DNA from: Voacanga thouarsii
Lineage: Eukaryota > Streptophyta > Magnoliopsida > Gentianales > Apocynaceae
Direction of reading: 5' to 3'
DNA length: 64,000 nt
Assembly (NCBI GenBank): GCA_026120185.1
Contig: JANUWF010002342.1
Coordinates: forward strand, 6,061,501 to 6,125,500
The notes beneath the pieces are model-generated. The model ran no database searches and was not told the origin of the DNA. It saw only the letters and a list, made by a program, of their open reading frames with translations. Both the position numbers and the translations under genes were made by a program. Shown in pieces: positions 24,783 through 36,877 of the stretch (the first letter of the stretch is position 1; each line of letters starts with the position of its first letter).

Positions 24783-26308
24783 TTTTTTTTATAAAGGTTT
24801 GATGAGAAAGCACGATGAGTGAAAAGAGTTTGTATCTTTATTTTGGGTTTGGTTTTGTTTAAGTTGTTAGGTGTCTCTTTCCCCTAATAAGAAGGAGACT
24901 ATGTCCCATCTTAAGTGTGAAGAAGTGAGTCTTGGCTTTTATTTGTTTTCTTAGGCTTTCTAGTAGTATTTTGCATTCTTGTGTTTTATTTTTGGTGTGT
25001 TTTATTTTGATTATTATTTTCTTTGTTCTTTTATGTGTGTTTTCTTTTATAGGATTGAATAAAGTCTTCTTGGAACCTAATTAATTCTTTCTTCCTAGTT
25101 TTACATCTCTTGGAGCTTATTGCACTTGAGAAGTATTGCTTAACTTTATCCTTCCCTTTATTATTTTTGGTCCCCTTAGAGATGCTTCATTATCTCAATT
25201 TTTTACCAATGAGGACATTGTCCAATTTAAGTGTAGGGGAGTAGTTTGGTGATATTCTTTGTCCAAGTTTTTATCAATTATCTTGGTGTTTTCTTGATTT
25301 CAAGCTACTTTGGAAAAATTTTGAAAAAATTTGAAAGTTTGAAAATTTTGGAGCTAAATTGCGATTTTTTTACTATTATAGTATTTTTATTATTATTATT
25401 TTTTGTATAAGAATTTGGTTTAAGACTTATTTGGTTTAGTTTAGTTTTGTGTAAACTTATATATTTTGTGTGATATAGGCTAAGTCTTAAGAATTTGGAT
25501 TAACATTATTTATATTTTAGCAGATGTTGTGGCATTTTGTTTCTTGAGGATTGATATTGATTTTGTGATGAAATATAAGTATGAAACTTTGGTTGATTTT
25601 GGTGCTATGATTTTCTAAACTAGTCCTAATTCTGAGTTTAAGTAAATAGGGACTAGAGTGGTAAAATCATAAGTGAAAAAAAAGAAGAAGAAGAAGCCTT
25701 GAAAAAAAATGATGAATAGATTGTAAAAAAAAGAAAAAAGAGAAATTCCTGCTAAAAAAGAGGGTCAAAACGGAGAGAAGTAGCAAGTATTGTTTAGTGC
25801 ACTCTCTTGAGGCTATCCCGATGGTAGAAGGCCAAAAAAGAAAAAAATGAAAAAAAAAAAGAAATTAAGGGGGCTAATACTGTGAGTGAAGAGAAATCTA
25901 TTCACTTGAGGCTATGAATTCCCAAGAAAAATATGGTGAGAAAGTCCCTAGTTTGCTACTTAGACTGTAGTAATTTAGAAATTGTAAAACTAAAGTTGAT
26001 TATTATTCCTAACTTATATGAACTACAACGTTTGCATTTTTTGACTTAAAGAATGTGGTGAAACACATTGAATGAATATGAACTTGTTTAACTTAACTTC
26101 AATGGCCTTAATTATATCTAACTTAATACATAAGTTAACATGAAATTATCTGGTGGAATGCGTGTTGGATTGAATTCATGAACTAGAAGAAGGATAATAT
26201 CTTTACTATAATGGCCATGGTCACTGAAATCTTCTTATTCATAAGCTATTTCTTGGTGTTTAATTCTTGTTTGCTTGAGAACAAGCAAGGCTTAAGTTTG
26301 GGAAAATG
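24783..26308 (+). other. LARD 3' internal non-coding region and PPT
   Basis: No gene. It holds AAGGAGACTATGTCCC, A-rich GAAGAAGAAG tracts (25680-25870) and, just before the 3' LTR, TTGCTTGAGAACAAGCAAGG then TTAAGTTTGGGAAAATG. The latter looks like the known pre-LTR block of plant Ty3/gypsy non-autonomous elements. The PPT core is 26299-26306 (TGGGAAAA), weaker than usual. Confidence 0.6.
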
Positions 26309-26635
26309 TGATAGGGCCTAAATATACCTATATTTTCCTACTTATTTGAGGTAATTTTGTGATACTTTGGATGCAATAACTAACAAATTCCCTTCCTATT
26401 TGATATTTTGCTTATGAAAAGTGTTTTTGGTGATTTTGTGCAGAAATTAAAGAATTTGGAGCGAAATTGTATAGTTTTAGTGGTGAACCAGCACTAACCC
26501 ACATAGTTGAGATGATCGGAGTTCAATTCTGGAAGAACGGAGCAGAATAAAGGAGTTTCGGAAACAATTTAGGCAGGACCCGCCGCCGACTGGACTACCT
26601 AAACTGTTGCTGGTTGTTACTATTCATGATAGCGT
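26309..26635 (+). repeat. 3' LTR of the LARD-type element, first part
   Basis: Starts TGATAGGGCCTAAATA and matches the first 330 bp of the 5' LTR. Cut at AGCGT by the Tat element. Confidence 0.88.
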
Positions 26636-27559
26636 TGTAGACAAGGAATTTTGGGATAAAAATATATTTTCAAGATTAAAAGAAAATTATATATTTTAGT
26701 CTTGATTAATTAAAATTAATTCATGAATAAATATAATTATTCTTGAATTAATATAATTGGGCTATCATTAAAAGCCCATTAAAACCAATGGATTATGAAA
26801 TTGGACAATTAAAATTGGGCTATTGTTAATGGTCCATTTTACATTAAATCTAATATATTATAGATTAAATGAAATTGGATTAGGCCCTAAAATTGGACTT
26901 GTAAAAAGTCTCATAATCCAAATATAATGTGGATTAAATGAAATTGGGCCAAAATATAAATTAAGCTCAGGTCATCTTAAACCCAAGTCCATTAGGGTTT
27001 GTTGGGAGGCTCTTCCAAAATCCCACATCGACTATTTATGCTAAAGTCAAGTGATTTTTAGCCTATAAATAAGGTCTTCCTTCAATGGTTCAAGGGACCC
27101 CAAGATCCTCAAGTTCAAGCTTCAACAAACAAGAGGCATCGCAAATTCAAGCATTCAAGCTTCATCAAATTCAAGGTTCAGAAGCTTCATCAAATTCAAG
27201 GTTCAGAATCGTCATCAAATCAAGGTTCAGAATCTTCTTCAAATTTCAAGGAGTTCATCTTGCTCTGCATCAAACAAGTCTCGAAAGCTTGGCAATCAAG
27301 TGTTCGTTATCAAATCCCGTTCGATCCGAGATCAAGCTCTTCAGCCCTCAAATCAGCATCATCAAATCCCGTTCGATCCGAGATCAAGCTCTTCAGCCAT
27401 CGAATCAACGTTTTTTTCAAAAAGAGATGAATCGGAGGACTCATCCTGCAATTTAGGACATTTTCGGAGATTTGTAATCACTTCTCATATTTACTAAATA
27501 CTTTGTAAATTTTGATATTTTTCTTGTCTTATTTGCAAACTTGAAATTTGTCGTCTACA
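26636..27559 (+). repeat. 5' LTR of the Tat element
   Basis: 924 bp. It contains a TATA box, a series of AAGGTTCAGA-containing short repeats (about 27150-27250) and a tandem duplication of about 52 bp (27309-27360 and 27361-27412) absent from the 3' LTR, which explains most of the length difference. Confidence 0.95.
27064..27071 (+). promoter_or_regulatory. TATA box of the Tat 5' LTR
   Basis: TATAAATA in AGCCTATAAATAAGG, repeated in the 3' LTR at about 38055. Expected to drive the genomic RNA. Confidence 0.7.
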
Positions 27560-27565
27560 AATATC

Positions 27566-27583
27566 TGGCACGCCCAGTGGGAC
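27566..27583 (+). promoter_or_regulatory. PBS of the Tat element
   Basis: TGGCACGCCCAGTGGGAC six bases after the 5' LTR. The leading TGG (complement of CCA) and the position fit a tRNA primer site. I do not assign the tRNA. Confidence 0.75.
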
Positions 27584-27650
27584 TATCTCTGCCTCCCATC
27601 TATTCTCTTCAAATCAACACCAAGTTCAAGTACAAGTACAAATCAACTCA

Positions 27651-29606
27651 ATGGCCCCAAAGAACAGCACAACTGTATTTGCTCGTTCAAAGGTTGGTGA
27701 TATCATGGAGGCTGCTGCAACTGTTGGCAAGGCTCCACAAACTTCAAGCCAAGGCATGCTGACAAGAAGTAAGACTCGAGTTCTCTCACAAAGCGATGTT
27801 CAAAACTTCAGCATTGTCTCATCGCCTGCAACCGCAAAGTTAAAGCAAGATGCTGCTTCTACAATGCGCAAGATGTCACCTTCATTGGAGAAAGCCAATA
27901 TCTCCAAACAAGCTGACCAAAGTTCAAGTACTGGCTCTACGTCTCAATCCCCTCATGGGGACTTCAAATTGAAAGCTTCATCAAATGAAGATTCCACTGC
28001 TTCTTCTGTGGTACCGGTTATGATGACGGGCACACAAAATTTGGAAGAGCAACTCGCGCACCTCACGAAGTTGGTGGAGGGACTCACCAAACACTCCCAA
28101 GAGCAAGATCTTACCATCGCGCATCTCATCAATCGCTTTGAGAAGACTGGTGAAACAAGTCAAGCTCCTTTAAAGAGATCTGAAGTGCAAGAGGAAGTGG
28201 AAACTTCTAAGAAATCACAGGATATTCAAATATCCTCCGAAGGTATGATTCCTGTGGACCAGCTCAAAGACTTCATCATGGGCATGATTAAGGACAAGTA
28301 TGAAGGAGGTAGCAAATCCACCTTCACATATGCAAAGCCTTTTTCGCAAAGAATTGATGGCCTGAGAATGCCAGCTGGATATCAGCCACCAAAGTTCCAA
28401 CAATTTGATGGTAAAGGAAATCCCAAGCAGCATGTGGCTCACTTCATCGAGACGTGCAACAATGCTGGAACTTATGGGGATCTTCTAGTGAAGCAGTTTG
28501 TACGATCCCTCAAAAGGAATGCATTTGACTGGTACACTGATCTGGCACCTGGTTCCATCAACAGTTGGGAGCAACTTGAACAAGAATTTCACAACAGATT
28601 CTACAGTACACACAGAATCGTCAGTATGGTAGAGCTCACCAACTCTCGTCAATGGAAAGACGAACCAGTGGTGGACTATATCAACAGATGGAGAAATTTG
28701 AACCTCAATTGTAGAGATCGTCTAAGTGAATCATCGGCAATTGAGATGTGCATTCAAGGCATGCACTGGGGACTCCAGTATATCCTTAAAGGGATCATGC
28801 CAAAGACTTTTGAAGAATTGACGACTCGCGCTCATGATATGGAATTGAGCATCATCGCACATGGGGGTAAGGCACCTGTCCAAGACCCCATCAAAGGCAA
28901 GGAAAAATAAGATTTTAGAAAATGGAGCAAACTTTTTTCTAAAACTGAAGCAAAGGAGTTCATGGCCACAGTCGCAGCTCCAATAAAAATTTCTTCGAAG
29001 GTGACTCAAAAGGTGACCAAGAAGATGGATCCTCCACAGGAAAGGAAAAAAGTGACCTTGGAAGAAAGGCAGTCTGAGGAATATCCTTTTCTCGACTCTG
29101 ATGTTTCTTCAATGTTCGATGAGTTATTAGCTGCTAAAGCTATAGAGTTGCCGGAGGCAAAGCGTCCGAATGAAGTTGGACGAATAAAAGATCCCAACTA
29201 CTGTAAGTACCATCGGCTAATTGGTCATCCAATTGAGAAATGCTTTGTATTTAAGGATAAGATCATGCAGTTGGTCCGTGAAGGACATATAGTCCTTGAA
29301 GAAGACAAAGCATCCACAAATTTGACAACTGTTGGCATCCCTCCCGTTGAACTCGATATTTTGGAGGTTAAATTTAGAAGTTTTGATCCTGTCAAGGTTG
29401 AAGTTGATAGATAAGTCCTTCCTACTAAAGCATATCAACAAGAAGTTGAAGAACCTTCTGTCCATGGCGAAGATGAAGGCTGGACGCTTGTGACAAGAAG
29501 GAAGAAACGCACTAAAGCCTCAAGAGGTGGAGCTTCACCGGTCAGAAGCAGATTCACAAAGAAAAATGTGAAGAAGGTCAAAAGTAAGAAGACCAAATCT
29601 GCATGA
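27651..29606 (+). pseudogene. Tat gag region, broken by stops
   Basis: The frame opens at ATG 27651 (MAPKNSTTVF) and is clean for 419 codons. A low-complexity Ser/Lys-rich first 200 residues is followed by the gag core at about residues 245-400 (KFQQFDGKGNPKQHVAHF, LKRNAFDWYTDL, EFHNRFYSTHR). TAA at 28908-28910 interrupts it. The same frame then continues through a variant zinc knuckle, CKYHRLIGHPIEKC (C-x2-H-x4-H-x4-C), near 29200-29245, to TAA at 29412-29414 and TGA at 29604-29606. There is no frameshift, only stops. Gag would form the virus-like particle. The start is supported by its position 68 bp after the PBS and good AT context. Confidence 0.9.
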
Positions 29607-31004
29607 ACAGTAGATGATTCTTTCTGGAAGAGATCTCCGGCGCCTCTCACACTGAAAGATTTCATACCAAGGGAACTTGCTGAAAAGTTCAACATTGTTT
29701 CATGTTATGCCATACATGTTGAGGAAAGCAAAGAAGACAATGATGAATGTATAAATGAAAGAGACCTGGAGAGAATTGAAGCTTCAGCAGACCTTAGTAG
29801 CTATATGGCTGAGATCACATTTACTGACGATGACTTGCTGCTTGGCTCAACGCCTCACAACTGACCATTATTTGTGGCTGGCTACGTGCAAGAACAGATA
29901 GTGAATAGGATACTGTTAGACAGAGGATCAGCAGTAAACATCTTACCTCTGTGAACGTTAAGAGAGTTGGGCATTCCTATGGATGAGTTGTCTTAAAGTC
30001 GTCTTATGATACAAGGCTTCAATCAAGGGGGGCAACGAGCTAGTGGTACTCTTCGATTGGATATATTGATTGAAGATATGCTTTCAACTGCTCTTTTCCA
30101 TGTTATTGACGCCAAGACCTCCTACAATATTCTACAAGGAAGGCCATGGCTCCATGATAATGGTGTAGTGCCATCAACCTTGCATCAATGTTTCAAATTC
30201 CGTCGAAATGGCGTGGTGAAGAAAATAGATGCGGATGATAAACCATTCACTAAAGCTGAGGTGCATATTACTGATGCTAAGTACTACCTTAAAAAAGATG
30301 GCGAATCAACTAAGATCGATTTATCGGGGGGGAAGGAAGATAAAAAGATTACCTTCTACAAATATATTAAAGCTACAGTACGTGCAGAGAGCTTTACCAA
30401 GCAACCTGCATGCAATAAGCCACTAGGAGTGCTCACTTTGCTTCTTACAAAGGTTGATCCTGTCAAGTCATCAAATACTCCTATAAAAGGATTTGTTCGA
30501 CTGAAAAAAGAAGCAAAAGTAGAGCATGATGAATTACCAACCTCACGTACGGAGGAAAGATTTGACCCAAATGCTTATAAGCTCCTAGCAAAGGCTGGAT
30601 ATAACTTGCAAAGTCAACATTTGTTGGGAAAGCTTCCTGCTGATATCAACAAGGAAAAGGGTCAAAGCTCGGGATCTATCCAAAGCATGCCAACAGGAAA
30701 AGAGCGTGCTGGCCTGGGTTACAAATTAGCATCTCCCATCAGACTCAAGATTAAAAGGGCCAACGTACAGTATATTACTGTAGAAGATGAGGTGACATCA
30801 AAACCGCGATCTGTTTTTGGTGGGATAGGGGATACAAATTCACATCCATCTGTCTTCACTAGATTAGGCCCAAAGAAAAGAAGAAAATCTGTTTTCAAGA
30901 GGCTTGGTGTCACAATCACTTCAAAGGCAAGACATTCCAGCAAAGTCTCCTCCAAGGCAAGAACGGTGGTGAATTGCAATGGAATCTTAAAAATAATAAC
31001 ATAA
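29607..31004 (+). pseudogene. Tat protease and linker region, broken by stops
   Basis: Same frame as gag. Stops at 29862-29864 (TGA), 29952-29954 (TGA), 29994-29996 (TAA) and 31002-31004 (TAA). The aspartic protease motif is LLDRGSAVNILP with the catalytic Asp at 29919-29921; Arg stands where Tat proteases normally have Gly or Thr. The second half has YNILQGRPWLHDNGVVPS, the usual Tat flap-to-end motif. The following 280 codons form a charged linker with PRSVFGGIG and FKRLG motifs typical of the protease-RT spacer. A substitution next to the active-site Asp suggests dead protease. Confidence 0.85.
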
Positions 31005-31016
31005 GTAACACCTGAT

Positions 31017-33308
31017 GTGTCTTGTGATGAAGAAAGCGTAGCCTCTTGTAATCACATCACCATCTATGATGAAGAATGTACCGAGGAAGAAGATGCTGAG
31101 CATGCTCCAGCAGAACTTGAAGAAGGTGTAAAAGCCACAGTTGATGAACTCAAAGAAGTAAACTTGGGCACTGTTGAAGATCCTCGCCCAATTTACATAA
31201 ATGCACTCTTATCGCCTGAAGAAGAAAATGCCTATGTCGACCTGTTGAAGGAATTCAGAGACGTCTTTGCTTGGACATATAAAGAAATGCCGGGCCTAGA
31301 CATCAAAATTGTTGTCCACCATTTAGCTGTAAAGGATGGGGCAACACCTGTAAAGCAAGCCCAACGGCATTTTCGACCTGAGCTGGTTCCATTAATTGAA
31401 GTAGAAGTGAACAAACTGATCGAAGCCAAATTTATTCGAGAGGTCAAGTATCCAACTTGGGTTGCGAATATTGTCCTTGTAAGGAAGAAAAATGGACAAA
31501 TTCGAATTTGTGTGGATTTTAGGAATCTAAATGATGCCTGTCCAAAAGATGATTTTCCGTTGCCCATTCCTGAACTGATGGTAGATGCAACCACTGGTCA
31601 TGAAGTTCTATCTTTCATGGATGGATCCTCTGGGTATAACCAAATCAAAATGGCACCCAAAGATGAGGAGCTTACTGCCTTTCGTACTCCAAAAGGAATC
31701 TATTGCTACATAGTAATGCCTTTTGGTCTAAAGAATGCTGGAGCCACATATCAAAAAGTAATGCAAAAGACCTTTGATGACATGCTACACAAGATCGTGG
31801 AATGTTATGTGGATGATTTGGTGGTCAAGTCACGTAAACGAGCTAATCATCTTCAAGATTTGAGAAAGACTTTCGAGCGACTCCGAAAATATCAATTGAA
31901 GATGAATCCTCTTAAATGTGCTTTTGGTGTCACTTCTGAAAAATTTTTGGGTTTCATCGTTCGTCATCGAGGTATCGAAATAGATCAATCAAAGATCAAT
32001 GCGATTATGAGGATGCTTGAACCGAGAAATATTCATGAATTAAAAAGTTTACAAGGAAAGTTGGCCTACCTCCGAAGGTTCATTTCAAATCTTGTCGGAC
32101 GTTGTCAACCGTTCAGTCGTCTAATGAAGAAGGGTGTACCATTTGAATGGGATGAAGTGTGCCAAAATGCTTTCAAATGCATCAAATCTTACTTGATGAA
32201 GCCTCCTATGCTTACTGCACCTATCCCGGATAAGCCATTGATTTTGTACATTACTGCGCAAGAACGCTCAGTGGGGGCATTGCTTGCTCAAGAGAATGAC
32301 AATGACAAAGAAAATGCACTCTATTACTTAAGTCGGATGATGACACCGAATGAGTTAAATTATTCACCAATTGAGAAGCTTTGTCTAGCCTTGATATTTG
32401 CAATTCAAAAATTGAAACATTATTTTCAAGCACATACTGTACGCCTTATTTCCAAGGCTAATCCCATAAAGTATGTCATGACAAAGCCTGTGCTATCTGA
32501 TCGTTTAGCAAGGTGGTACCTTCAACTCCAACAATTTGATATTGTCTTCGTCCAACAAAAAGCTGTCAAAGGACAAGTGCTGGCGGATTTCTTGGCTGAT
32601 CATCCTATCCCTGCTGAGTGGGAACTAAGTGATGAGTTGCCTGATGAAGATGTTCTTGTCATTGAGATTCTCCCACCATGGAAGATGTACTTTGACGGTG
32701 CGGCACATCGTGAAGGTGTTGGAGCTGGTGTAGTATTCATTACCCCTGAAGGAGATGTACTACCGTACTCTTTCACCTTGACTAAACGATGCTCAAATAA
32801 TGTGGCTGAATACCAAGCCCTTATACTTGGATTAGAGTTGGCTGTTGATATGAAGCGACTGCACCTTGAAGTATATGGGGACTCCCAATTGATTGTTAAT
32901 CAATTACTTGGTGAGTATGATGTTAAGAAGCCTGAGTTGATCCCGTATTATAATTATGCGAGACGACTTATGGGATATTTGGGTGATGTGACGATCGAGC
33001 ATGTATTAAGAAGCAAAAATAAGCAAGCTGATGCGTTGGCAAAATTGGCTTCTACTTTATGTCTACATGATCGAGAAATTCAAATTCCTATATGTCAAAC
33101 TTGGGTCCTACCGCCTATTTTTGAAGATGAAGATGATGAAGGGCATGAAATCCATTCTGTCTTTGTTTACGAAATTAATGAAGAAGATTGGAGACAACCT
33201 TTTATAGATTATCTTAAAGATGGGAAGCTTCCAGATAATCCACGAAGACGGAATGATATTCGCCGGCGTGCCACTCGCTTCTTTTTCTATAAGGATACGC
33301 TCTTTTGA
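31017..33308 (+). pseudogene. Tat reverse transcriptase plus two RNase H domains
   Basis: 763 clean codons ending at TGA 33306-33308. RT: KFIREVKYPTWVANIVLVRKKNG, RICVDFRNLNDACPKD, MPFGLKNAGATYQ, and YVDD at 31806-31817, which is intact. First RNase H: LYITAQERSVGALLAQ, ALYYLSRMM, LNYSPIEKLCLALIFA. The catalytic Asp expected in the first strand reads as Thr (ITAQ), so this domain looks inactive or degenerate. Second RNase H: MYFDGAAHREGVGAG, NNVAEYQALILGLE, YGDSQLIVNQL, NKQADALAKLA, with all four acidic positions present. The dual RNase H is diagnostic for Tat. The codon after 33308 continues the frame into integrase. Confidence 0.93.
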
Positions 33309-34430
33309 CGTTCATTTGAAGGTGTCTTCTTGAGATGTTTGGGTCAAGAAGAAGCTGGGCAAGCAAAAGAAGAAGCTCATTCTGGCATATGTGGATCCCA
33401 TCAATCTGGTCGAAAGCTTCATTTTCATATCAAGAGGATGGGATATTATTGGCCTACTATGGTGAAAGATTGTCTGGATTATACTAGAAGATGTCAAGCA
33501 TGTCAATTCAATGCCAATTATCTACATCAACCGCCGGAGCCATTGCACCCGACAGTTGCTTCATGGCCATTTGATGCATGGGGATTGGATGTTGTTGGAC
33601 CACTACCAAAGTCTTCTGTTGGGCATCTTTATATCTTGGCTGCAACAGATTACTTCTCTAAATGGGCAGAAGCTGTAGCACTAAAAGAAGCAAAAAAGGA
33701 AAATGTCATTGATTTTATATGTGTAAACATTATTTATCGATATGGCATTCCTCGATATATTATCACAGATAACGGCAAGACATTCTGCAATAATTTGATG
33801 GACAAGTTATGCGAGAAGTTTAAATTCAAGCAGTACAAATCTTCTATGTACTATGCCCAGGCTAATGGACTTGCTAAAGCTTTCAATAAAACTTTATGCA
33901 ATTTGTTGCAAAAAGTGGTTACTAAATCAAAAAGGGATTGGCATCTTCGTATTGGAGAGGCACTTTGGGCATATAGGACCACTTACCGCACTCCAACCCA
34001 AGCTACCCCATATGCGTTGGTATATGGTGTGGAAGCTGTCCTTCCACTAAAGCAACAAATTCCTTCCTTGAGGATCGCTATTCAAGAAGGTCTCCCCAAG
34101 GAAGATAATGTCCATCTCAGACTTGAAGAGTTAGAAGCACTTGATGAAAAGAGGTTAAAGGCATAACAATGGTTAGAATGCTACCAAGCTCGTGTTTCCA
34201 AAGCCTTTAACAAGAAGGTGCATCTTCGTTCCTTTCAAGTTGGTGATTTAGTACTTGCTGTGAAAAGACCAATCATCGTTGGACACAAACCAAAGAAGTT
34301 GACATCAAAATGGGATGGCCCATATGTTGTTCAAGAGGTCTACGAAAATGGATCTTATAAGATAGTTGCTGAAGATGGGTTAAGAATTGGACCGATCAAT
34401 GGCAAGTATTTGAAGCGATATTATGCATAA
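33309..34430 (+). pseudogene. Tat integrase with substituted catalytic Glu
   Basis: Same frame. N-terminal zinc domain HSGICGSHQSG...CQACQF, then the catalytic core with first Asp in GLDVVGPLP, second in ITDNGKTF, and ANGLAKAFNK where Tat integrases normally have Glu: codon AAA (Lys) at 33876-33878. This removes the third DDE residue. TAA at 34164-34166 splits off the C-terminal domain, which continues in frame (FQVGDLVLAVKRP, KLTSKWDGPYVVQEVYENGSYK, NGKYLKRYY) to the natural stop at 34428-34430. Integrase would insert the cDNA; this copy could not. Confidence 0.92.
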
Positions 34431-34437
34431 ATGATGG

Positions 34438-34643
34438 CTCCTCGACTGCACGAGCTTAAACTGCAAGTTGCTCCTTGACTGCACGAGCTTAAACTGCAAG
34501 TTACTCCTGGCCCGCATGAGTTTAAACTGTGTAAAGGCAACCACCAATAGTGTAGTATATGGTTAAACTGCTGAAACACTCCATCAAGTCCAAGTTGGTA
34601 AAAATGGATACTCCTGGCCCACACGAGTCAAAACTGTGAACGG
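34438..34643 (+). repeat. 33-bp repeats after Tat pol
   Basis: Three consecutive 33-bp units at 34438-34470, 34471-34503 and 34504-34536 (CTCCTSGACTGCACGAGC-type), and a fourth separated unit at 34611-34643. 33 bp is 11 codons, but the region lies after the integrase stop and has no long ORF. The intervening bases hold nothing else recognised. Confidence 0.85.
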
Positions 34644-34928
34644 CCCCCCCAAATCATATCCATCCATTTTGAACTACGTTTGACTTGATTCTTAAGTTAT
34701 TCTTAAGATACGTAGGCAGCTTAGAAGAAATTTCTAAGTTCAGTCACATCCTTTCAACATTCTCTATTTTTCTCAATTGTTGCAATCAAGTGATGACTTA
34801 TTGTGAAATTGACATTTGCAATAGGTAAACAAAACACATATGTGCAAGAAAAGGGAAAACCAGTTTTACCTTGTCCTTGAAGGTTTCTTGATCCTTGGAC
34901 TCTTGGTTCAAAGTTGTAGTTGCTGTCT

Positions 34929-36869
34929 TCATTCTCTTCCAACAACGGTCTCTACTATTGAACTGGCTTCTTCAATTCGATTCAACTCCTTTCGTTTTGA
35001 AGATGATGAAAGTTTCTCTATAACCAAATCATGATTCGAAGAAGAATGTCTGTCATGTCTTGAAGAATTTTCTAACCCCTTTGAAGCATTGAGAGTGATA
35101 GTATCTTGATGAAGTTTCTTCTCGAGGTAAGGCAAATTCTCTACTTTCTTAAATGCAGGGTTTTGGGAATTCAATATCGCAATGTGATCTTCAAGGAAGG
35201 TTCCATGCACTTGTTCCCACCATACTTTATACTCGGGAGTATAGTGCTTCTTTATGCTATAAGGAGTGGCTGGAAATGTTACCTTGGCCATTGTTCCGCG
35301 AAGCGTGCATCTTACCCAAAGACGTAAGCCATCTATTAAGGTGGCCTTACGGGTGAAAATCTCAAAGTAGCCTGGGACATCTTGCAGGAATCCAAATTGG
35401 CGACTAAAGCGATGTGGGCTATAAGGCTCAATGATGAAGTGATCGTCCTTCCGCAAGGTTAGAAGACTTGAATGAAGGCTCAAGAAGTAAAGTTGTTCCT
35501 CCAAAGGGGCTGCCTCATTATCAACAAAGTCATGTTTTTTATGCTTGGTAAGGATGTTCGTAGTCCAAATAATAATCTCACCCCTATAAATCCGCTTGCG
35601 GGCTTCATCTTCGCTAAAGTACTTTCCGCTATTTTCATTAGAATAACTTGCCATTGGAGGGCTGTTTAAGCCTTGAGAGACTTCATAGTGAGTTTTGAAG
35701 TAGTGTGCAAGCCATCCATATATATAGTGAGTTGGAAAGATAGATTTATCCTCACTAGGATGTTGAGAGTTGGAAATACGATTCAAAGCTCTATAAATGT
35801 TGGCCAAGACGGGAATAGCTAAACTAACTCATTCCCCGTACGCCATCAAACTTGCCATTTTGAAGGTACTTGGACGAATGATGTCTACTTCTTCATTAGG
35901 CAAAACAAATATGCAAAGCCAGCATGATAAAAATGCTGCAAGAAATGTCTGATCTCTGTTGTGGCTTCTAATGCCCAACTTTGAAAACAAAGCTTCTTCT
36001 TCAGATGTCCATGCAGTATGAGGTGGGATAACTCCACATGGATTATCAGTAAACTTGGGGCGTGATCTCCTTTCTTCCCTTGGAGGAGGTGCTGAATACT
36101 TTATTGCTCTTCTGAACCAGAAGTCGAGCCACTTATTGATGGAAACACCAGAGTTGTTGTTGTCCTTTTTGATCAAGTGGTATGCATGGAAAAGATGTTC
36201 GCAACTCCTTGGAAGGAATCGCTTGCCAACATGGTCCACGCCGGTGAGTTCCGCAGCATGAGGAACAACTTCATCATAGTGTATTCCAAGTATTGGTAAG
36301 CCTCCAAGTTCGTGTAAGTCCCAAAGTGAAATGGACACCTCGCCAGCTGAAGTTAAGAGCATGTTGGTGAGAGGACACCAAGATTCACAAAAGGCTTTGA
36401 GAACGTTGGGGTTGCAATCGTACGTAAAAAGCGATGCATAGATAGCCTCATAGATCTTCGCAGATCTTAAGTGTCCTTCGCAATGACTTAGAATGTCGTG
36501 TGCCCACTCCCAATATCTCTCCCTAAAGCGAAACACGCCAAAGAAGTTGAGTGGCGAGGTCCATTGGGTCTCCTTTTGAATCATTCGACGTCCAAGTGAA
36601 GGTAACGCACTGGGATGAGTTTGAGGTTGATGATTTGAAGAAAGAAGAATCCATGCCTTTGGGGAACGAGTGCCTTTGAAGTTGACTTCCGTTGACCATT
36701 CCTTCACAAGTCGTTGGAGTGTCGCCTTTGGAAGGGGCCCCACATACTTGCCTGACTTTGCCTCATAAACCGTCAAAGTCGTCCCTGCTTCAGTTGAATC
36801 ATTTTTGTGGTCGTGAATGACTAGCAGTTGTTGGCCCGAAGAAGATCGCAAGTTTGAGAAGTACACCAT
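34929..36869 (-). pseudogene. Antisense plant mobile domain (PMD) ORF in the Tat element
   Basis: One minus-strand frame of about 647 codons from ATG 36869 to the stop at 34929, broken by one TGA at 35831-35829. The first part (346 codons) has LRRLVKEW-type and ISLWDLHELGGLPILGIHYDEVVP motifs, RRAIKYSAPPPREERR, and FLAAFLSCWLCIFVLP. The second part continues directly with SLAIPVLANIYRALN, FPTHYIYGWLAHYF, FSRQFGFLQDVPG and a Ser/Lys-rich tail. This order is that of the plant mobile domain family (aminotransferase-like PMD, Pfam PF10536), recognised from memory. It is convergent with gag-pol and lies between pol and the 3' LTR. Antisense extra ORFs in Tat-type elements have been described, so the class is known. 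A candidate promoter and leader intron lie upstream. Confidence 0.82.
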
Positions 36870-36877
36870 AATTGGAC

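Noticed and set aside
31232..31594. 120-codon minus-strand ORF opposite the Tat RT
   Set aside because: Complement of the strongly coding RT domain, with no motif of its own.
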